This document shows positions 60,323 to 64,000 of a stretch of DNA of 64,000 nt, piece after piece. The stretch comes from Dyella terrae (GTDB lineage: Bacteria; Pseudomonadota; Gammaproteobacteria; Xanthomonadales; Rhodanobacteraceae): contig NZ_CP089414.1 of NCBI RefSeq assembly GCF_022394535.1, positions 5,022,001-5,086,000 on the forward strand. The letters are read 5' to 3'. The position numbers were made by a program, and so were the translations under genes. The notes beneath the pieces were generated by a model that saw only the letters and a program-made list of their open reading frames with translations, did no database searches and was not told the origin of the DNA. Numbering within the stretch: the stretch's first letter is position 1; every line of letters begins with the position of its first letter.

Positions 60323-61267
60323 GCATCAATGCCTCGCCCTATCGGGAAAAGGAATCTATCGCTCTACACGCACCGAAGTTTCGTGAAAGACGAGTACGTG
60401 CCGAGCGATTGATCTCTACTGGCTCGCTAATAGCAGCCACTCCTCCGGGAGATGACGAACGACACTATATGCATTCGATCTTGTGCCAGGTGGGTTTACC
60501 TGAGATCAAAGGTGAATGGCACATCGTTCGAGCGAAGATCGGGACGTGTCGCACTACTGGTCGAAGCTGGGCGCATATGGACAGGTCAAGACTATGTGCA
60601 GCAACCCCTCCCCTATGGGGCACTTCCTCGCCTCATGCTCGCGTGGATGAATACCTACGCAGTTCGGCACAACACGCCAGAGATACCAATTGGGGATAGC
60701 GCGAGCGGGTTTCTTCGCATGCTCGGCAAACAATCTAATGGTGGGAAACGAGGCAGTTTCACCATGTTTCGCAAACAGGTGCAGGCGCTGGCCGCATGTC
60801 GCATGACCCTCGGCTACAACTCTGACGATCGGGCCCACACATACGACGGCAAGCCTATAAAGCACTTCGAAGCATGGCTTTCTTCGAGAGAAAATGAGCG
60901 TTCATTGTGGCCTGGCTCAATGACGCTCTCCGACGACTATTATCAGACCCTCAAACAACACGCCGTGCCATTGGACCTACGTGCGTACACCGATCTGAAA
61001 GGTTCTGCGCTAGCCATGGACGTGTACATGTGGCTGGCGCAGCGCCTTCACCGTATCGGTCCGCGCCCGGCTATCGTGCACTGGTCCAGCTTGCGTGAGC
61101 AGTTTGGCCAGGAATACCAAGGCAAAGACCCGGGCAAGGATTTCAAGAAGAAATTCCAACTGGCATTGCGGGCGGCACTAGTTGTCTATCCGCAAGCAAA
61201 GGTTAGGCGAGTTACAGGGGGCATCATGCTGATGGCGTCTCCTCCACCGGTGCCCTTTAAAGATTAG
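60319..61267 (+). pseudogene. repA: Plasmid replication initiator RepA (RepA_C family), broken by a one-base frameshift
   Basis: Frame 1 from 60319 (MSINASPYREKESIALHAPKF ... HYMHSILCQVGLP) fits the N-terminus. The rest continues one base later: RSKVNGTSFERRSGRVALLVEAG, LPYGALPRLMLAWMNTYAVR, GGKRGSFTMFRKQVQALAACR and a winged-helix-like C-terminus (VHWSSLREQFGQEY). Removing one base at about 60502, directly after GGTTTACCT, restores a roughly 315-residue RepA. Frame 1 stops at 60699 after 126 residues. Five iterons start 62 bp after the stop, as expected for an initiator with its own origin. Either a sequencing error or inactivation after integration. Confidence 0.85.
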
Positions 61268-61319
61268 TCATCACTGGCTGGCGAGGTGCACGGTCAGCAC
61301 CGCTTGCCCCTTGCCAGCT

Positions 61320-61640
61320 GATGCGTGCACGCCGAATCGGCCCCCGTTGCTGTACACGCCAGCCAGAATGATCTACTGACACGAAGCCGGTCCCCGCGCA
61401 GATGCCCATAGCGGCGGTCCGGTCAGGGGCTGTTTCTAACCCTGTTAGTAACTTGAGTTATCCACGCCGAATCAGGCCCCTACGATTACGCTGAATCGGC
61501 CCCCTGCCGTAGCCATGGTCACGCCGAATCGGCCCTCTCCGGTGCGCCGAATTGGACCTCCCCTAAACCGATAGGTAGCCCATAGGTCTTCTTACCTATA
61601 TATAGCTCCGATAGTTGTGCGGGAAGTTCTGTGGACAACT
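61320..61640. other. Probable vegetative replication origin (oriV)
   Basis: The interval combines the five iterons, a DnaA-box-like TTATCCACG (61458-61466), a second on the opposite strand (TGTGGACAA, about 61630-61638, complement TTGTCCACA), and an AT-rich stretch with TTACCTATATATAGC (about 61591-61605) suited to strand opening. It follows the repA-like gene. Together these fit an iteron-controlled origin. No gene lies between 61268 and 61714. Confidence 0.72.
61329..61560 (+). repeat. Five 17-bp iterons downstream of repA
   Basis: Direct repeats of consensus ACGCCGAATCGGCCCC(C) start at 61329, 61464 (one extra A), 61488 (CTGAATC), 61521 and 61544 (most diverged, GCGCCGAATTGGACCTC). They share one orientation and have irregular spacing. 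This is the pattern of Rep-binding iterons, not CRISPR. Confidence 0.8.
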
Positions 61641-61649
61641 CCGGCTAAC

Positions 61650-61667
61650 TTTGCCGTTAACGGCAAA
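61650..61667. repeat. 18-bp palindrome TTTGCCGTTAACGGCAAA, copy 1
   Basis: Perfect palindrome between the origin region and the 3' end of the minus-strand hypothetical gene. Three identical copies follow at 62397, 62525 and 63199. No T run, so not a standard terminator. Confidence 0.9.
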
Positions 61668-61714
61668 CTCCCGCGCTTCCAGACCGGCATATCGCAAAAA
61701 TGCGACGCAGCTAG

Positions 61715-62293
61715 TCATGGCGTACCCTGCTCTATGCGCTTGGCAACAGTGTGATCAGCGCGGCGGTAAACATCCTCCATCTCAATTTGAAATCTGCCGT
61801 CAATGTCAGCGACGCTGGGAAGGAGTGGCAATGAATCACGAGACTCAATCCATTCACCGTGTAGACATGCCGCGAACGCCCCGAGCTGAAAATGATTTCG
61901 GACCTTGAGATAGATATCTGAAAGGATTTTGCTTTCGTCGAGATACTTGTCCAGGCCTTCTCGCACCTTCGTGTCCAGTCCGGACACCATGTCGATCATG
62001 CCCCGATATCGGCTCATATCTACAACGTAGCGTGGTTCTTTGAAGAAGTGCAGGACGCAAAGCTTTTTTACCTCCTGATCATAATTGATAGCCTCTTCTT
62101 GAACCTCTTGCTCATGGGCGAAGTCCTCGTTTGAAGATTCGCTCATGTCGTAGACGCCGAAATTTCCTTCCGCTATCCCCACCAAGAAATCGGTCACGGA
62201 ATCTACGCCCAAGTCTCTAATGACCGCTTGCAACCTTTCATACGTGCCTTTTTGAACGGAGATGCATACGGCCCCTTCATCAGAAAAAGTCAC
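61715..62293 (-). CDS. Hypothetical protein (192 aa)
   Basis: The GTG at 62293 is preceded by AGGAGG five bases upstream, a strong start; it gives VTFSDEGAVCISVQKGTYERLQ. The protein is acidic and mostly helical (SSNEDFAHEQEVQEEAINYDQEVKK), with a RHH/VapB-like opening strand (VCISVQKGTYERLQAVIRDLGV) and no catalytic motif. No family recognised. It is divergent from the ribbon-helix-helix gene, with two of the 18-bp palindromes in between, so they may share regulation. Confidence 0.65.
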   Translation of the reverse strand: MTFSDEGAVCISVQKGTYERLQAVIRDLGVDSVTDFLVGIAEGNFGVYDMSESSNEDFAHEQEVQEEAINYDQEVKKLCVLHFFKEPRYVVDMSRYRGMIDMVSGLDTKVREGLDKYLDESKILSDIYLKVRNHFQLGAFAACLHGEWIESRDSLPLLPSVADIDGRFQIEMEDVYRRADHTVAKRIEQGTP

Positions 62294-62396
62294 GTTACCT
62301 CCTAGAACCAATGGCCAAAAAGCGGGTGACTAGCTGCGGAGACGATAAGGGCAAGCCCTTGTCGTGATGTGCAGGCGAAACCTGTACCCCGCCAAG

Positions 62397-62414
62397 TTTG
62401 CCGTTAACGGCAAA
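62397..62414. repeat. 18-bp palindrome, copy 2 (symmetry extends to 24 bp)
   Basis: The same 18-mer; flanking AAG and CTT extend the perfect symmetry to 62394-62417. It lies in the 469-bp non-coding gap 62294-62762 between divergent genes. Confidence 0.9.
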
Positions 62415-62524
62415 CTTCGGCGCCCACCATCTACCTAAACGCCGCTCGCGCACAAGACCCTCCAAGATTGATTCTTTTTTCAGCCGCCTAAGGCGCCGCG
62501 GCCAGCACGTCTGGCGCCATCGAC

Positions 62525-62542
62525 TTTGCCGTTAACGGCAAA
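62525..62542. repeat. 18-bp palindrome, copy 3 (symmetry extends to 26 bp)
   Basis: The same 18-mer; flanking CGAC and GTCG extend the perfect symmetry to 62521-62546. 128 bp separate its start from that of copy 2. Confidence 0.9.
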
Positions 62543-62655
62543 GTCGGCGCGCACTCCTGACAAGGATGCGATTGGCCCGCAACATCGCTCATCGCTGCTT
62601 TTAAGACCAACTATTGGACGCGCACAAAACATCTTTGAGTAGTGGAACATAAAGG

Positions 62656-62743
62656 TTGTCGGACGTTTATCGTCCATTACGATATTAGTTATTGTTTTGA
62701 CGGATATTAACTGTCGGACACGTCAATTGTGATTGTCCGACAA
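62656..62743 (+). promoter_or_regulatory. Operator-like repeats and promoter region of the ribbon-helix-helix gene
   Basis: Three copies of a TTGTCGGAC-type motif lie directly upstream of the gene: TTGTCGGAC (62656), TGTCGGACA (62712, perfect palindrome) and TTGTCCGACAA (62733, palindrome apart from its centre). TTGACG at about 62697 may be a -35 box. RHH proteins typically bind such short palindromes to repress their own promoter. Confidence 0.55.
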
Positions 62744-62762
62744 CGTCTGACAAGGGGATTTA

Positions 62763-63194
62763 ATGCCATACAAGCTCAGTGTTCGCATTCCTGACCATCT
62801 AAGCCATCAACTTGAAGATGCAGTCGATGAGCGCGGAGTAATCGGGGCCAGAACAGATATCGTGTGTGAAGCGCTGGCTCACTACTTCAAAGCTAATGCC
62901 GAGCGGGACTCGCGTGACGAAATGGAGGCCCGCATAGCTGCCACGCTGACACGTGTACTAAAAGATGTGATGCAGGGTCGCAATGAGGTCCAGCTTCTGA
63001 CTTCCATGTTTGATTGCTTCCTGCGCGCCTACTTCATGCACACGCCACCGGTTCCACGCGAAGCCATAGACGCATCGGCAGCTGCGGCACAAGACCGGTA
63101 CGCGCGACTGATCCGGCAGGTGCCGGAAGTGATGCAGGGTGGCGGTGGCATCCTGACTGAATTTCAGCGGGTTCTGGGGGAGCAGGCGCAGTGA
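62763..63194 (+). CDS. Ribbon-helix-helix DNA-binding protein (CopG-like)
   Basis: The 143-residue protein begins with an RHH motif: strand YKLSVRIPDHL then helices SHQLEDAVDERG and ARTDIVCEALAHYF. The remaining 90 residues are helical (EARIAATLTRVLKDVMQGRNEVQLLTSM) and end with a Gly-rich turn. Such proteins act as copy-control, partition or relaxosome regulators on plasmids. AAGGGG lies upstream of the ATG. Operator-like repeats lie upstream, and one 18-bp palindrome lies 5 bp after its stop. Confidence 0.75.
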   Translation: MPYKLSVRIPDHLSHQLEDAVDERGVIGARTDIVCEALAHYFKANAERDSRDEMEARIAATLTRVLKDVMQGRNEVQLLTSMFDCFLRAYFMHTPPVPREAIDASAAAAQDRYARLIRQVPEVMQGGGGILTEFQRVLGEQAQ

Positions 63195-63198
63195 CGAC

Positions 63199-63216
63199 TT
63201 TGCCGTTAACGGCAAA
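63199..63216. repeat. 18-bp palindrome, copy 4
   Basis: The same 18-mer; AC and GT extend the symmetry to 63197-63218. It starts 5 bp after the stop codon of the ribbon-helix-helix gene. Confidence 0.9.
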
Positions 63217-63400
63217 GTTCGCCCAGACGGGCCTACCAGCACGACCGACCGATTGCAAAAAAAGATCAGTGGAAAACAGTTAGAAAGTCGGCCAAATGCA
63301 ATCAAAAAGCCGTTGCAGAAAATCACATATTGAAGCGATACTTCTCGTTACGTCGCATTGACCATAATGCGATATCCACACCGCGCAATGGAGGTGTTTT

Positions 63401-63586
63401 ATGGACATCCAAATCAGAGATCCGGACACGGTATCGTTGATTAACGACTACATCCGTTACTTGAGACAGATCGATGGAATCAAAGGATCTGCAGACCAAA
63501 TTGCAGAATCCATGGTTCTTGGCTTCATCGACGAACACACACAGTTTCGCAGCTGGAGGAGAACGCAAGTCCAAGCGCTAAGATAA
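63401..63586 (+). CDS. Small antitoxin-like or regulatory protein (61 aa)
   Basis: The ATG is preceded by GGAGGTG at good spacing. The sequence opens MDIQIRDPDTVSLINDYIRYL, resembling the N-terminal strand-helix of VapB/RHH antitoxins, then KGSADQIAESMVLGFIDEH. No toxin gene follows: 63587-63771 is empty. It may be a stand-alone DNA-binding protein of the element. Family assignment is weak. Confidence 0.55.
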   Translation: MDIQIRDPDTVSLINDYIRYLRQIDGIKGSADQIAESMVLGFIDEHTQFRSWRRTQVQALR

Positions 63587-63849
63587 TTGCAGCACTAAAT
63601 TGAAAAACTGTACGTTCCCTGCCGAAGATTAGTTTTCAACAGCCTGGCGCTAGGCAGCGCCAAGCAGTGGCCAGCAGCCCCGTTTATGGGGGAGGCACAG
63701 ATCGGTGGAACGAGCCTGATCACCCTGCTCAATCAAGAGCAGCGACTCGCTCTCCATAGAAGGCCACTTGCATGAATAGTCAGCAGTCTGTCTGTGCAAC
63801 TCAGACCGTAGTAACCCTCGTCGCGCCAAACCCTTTCACGATCGGATGT

Positions 63850-64000
63850 ATGCCATCCCAGCGGCGCCCGATCTTGCCTCTCTTTTTTTGTGGCTTGTTG
63901 ATGGCTGGTCTGGTTGGTTGCTCCTCAGCTCAGCAATCATCCGAACCAGAGAATCCGCTTGCTGGTTTTCATGCTCCACCAGAGCAGGACGCGCGAATGA
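63850..64000 (+). CDS. Lipoprotein, N-terminal part (runs off the window)
   Basis: From MPSQRRPILP the sequence has a basic start, a hydrophobic core and the lipobox LVGCSSAQQ (Cys near 24), followed by a Pro/Glu-rich segment. The frame is open to the window end and also extends back to an ATG at 63772. Small lipoproteins of this kind occur in conjugative transfer clusters (VirB7/TraV-like), but nothing visible proves that role. Confidence 0.55.
   Translation, partial: MPSQRRPILPLFFCGLLMAGLVGCSSAQQSSEPENPLAGFHAPPEQDARM

Noticed and set aside
61329..61560. Repeated 17-bp units that might be a small CRISPR array
   Set aside because: Spacing is irregular (17 to 118 bp between units), units are imperfect and short, no cas gene is near, and a replication initiator lies just upstream; iterons explain them better.
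62480..62677. A 65-residue minus-strand frame across palindrome copy 3
   Set aside because: It translates the palindrome itself, lacks a ribosome-binding site and lies in the regulatory gap between divergent genes.
61650..63218. The 18-bp palindromes as intrinsic terminators
   Set aside because: No T runs follow, two copies lie between divergent promoters where no terminator is needed, and the sequence identity is far stricter than hairpin function requires.
63401..63772. A toxin-antitoxin pair built on the 61-residue VapB-like protein
   Set aside because: No toxin-like frame follows in the next 185 bp and none precedes it; only a lone regulator is supported.

Overview
The window looks chromosomal and comes from a GC-rich gammaproteobacterium of the order Xanthomonadales, most likely family Rhodanobacteraceae (Dyella, Rhodanobacter or Luteibacter type). 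This placement is an inference from gene order, protein character and the NAD-type isocitrate dehydrogenase; no database search was possible. Positions 1 to about 53.7 kb are dense core genome. The remainder is visibly less GC-rich accessory DNA that starts right after a tRNA-Thr gene.

Core layout: (i) phoB, phoR, ppk1 and ppx in one leftward series (phosphate sensing and polyphosphate metabolism), with a nested inverted-repeat element between phoB and phoR, followed by the periplasmic protease bepA. (ii) A redox and metabolism patch: grxC, an AhpD-like protein, NAD-type isocitrate dehydrogenase, a sterol-desaturase-like hydroxylase, and an ECF41 sigma factor with its typical carboxymuconolactone-decarboxylase partner and a recognisable own promoter. 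(iii) lpxO-like, thiD, phoH, bcp, then gcvR facing dapA-bamC, then fdxA and tRNA-Glu(CTC). (iv) pcnB-folK-panBCD-pgi (RNA polyadenylation, folate, pantothenate, glycolysis). (v) queG facing nnr-tsaE-amiC-mutL, the conserved gammaproteobacterial repair/cell-wall cluster; nnr is broken by one extra G in a G run. (vi) Small enzymes: DUF1684, two enoyl-CoA hydratases, FKBP isomerase, DUF1289-NUDIX-sulfurtransferase, DUF4139, then uvrA with a thioesterase. (vii) rplU-rpmA-(lipoprotein)-obg, rpsT, murJ-ribF-ileS-lspA-ispH.

The accessory region begins at tRNA-Thr(CGT) (53633-53708), a gene type often used as an integration site. It first carries a complete four-gene QatABCD anti-phage operon: a KAP P-loop ATPase, QatB, a QueC-like enzyme and a TatD-like nuclease, all translationally coupled. 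Plasmid-type backbone follows: a small HTH gene, a frameshifted RepA_C-family replication initiator, five 17-bp iterons with a DnaA-box-like site and an AT-rich stretch (a probable vegetative origin), four copies of a perfect 18-bp palindrome, two ribbon-helix-helix-like proteins (one with operator-like repeats upstream) and the start of a lipoprotein gene. The simplest reading is an integrated plasmid or integrative element that carries phage defence and whose replication gene has decayed. No integrase is visible; the element continues beyond position 64000.

The Qat system is already described. The least explained features are the 18-bp palindrome family, the iteron origin with a dead initiator in a chromosomal setting, and the nested inverted repeat inside the pho locus.
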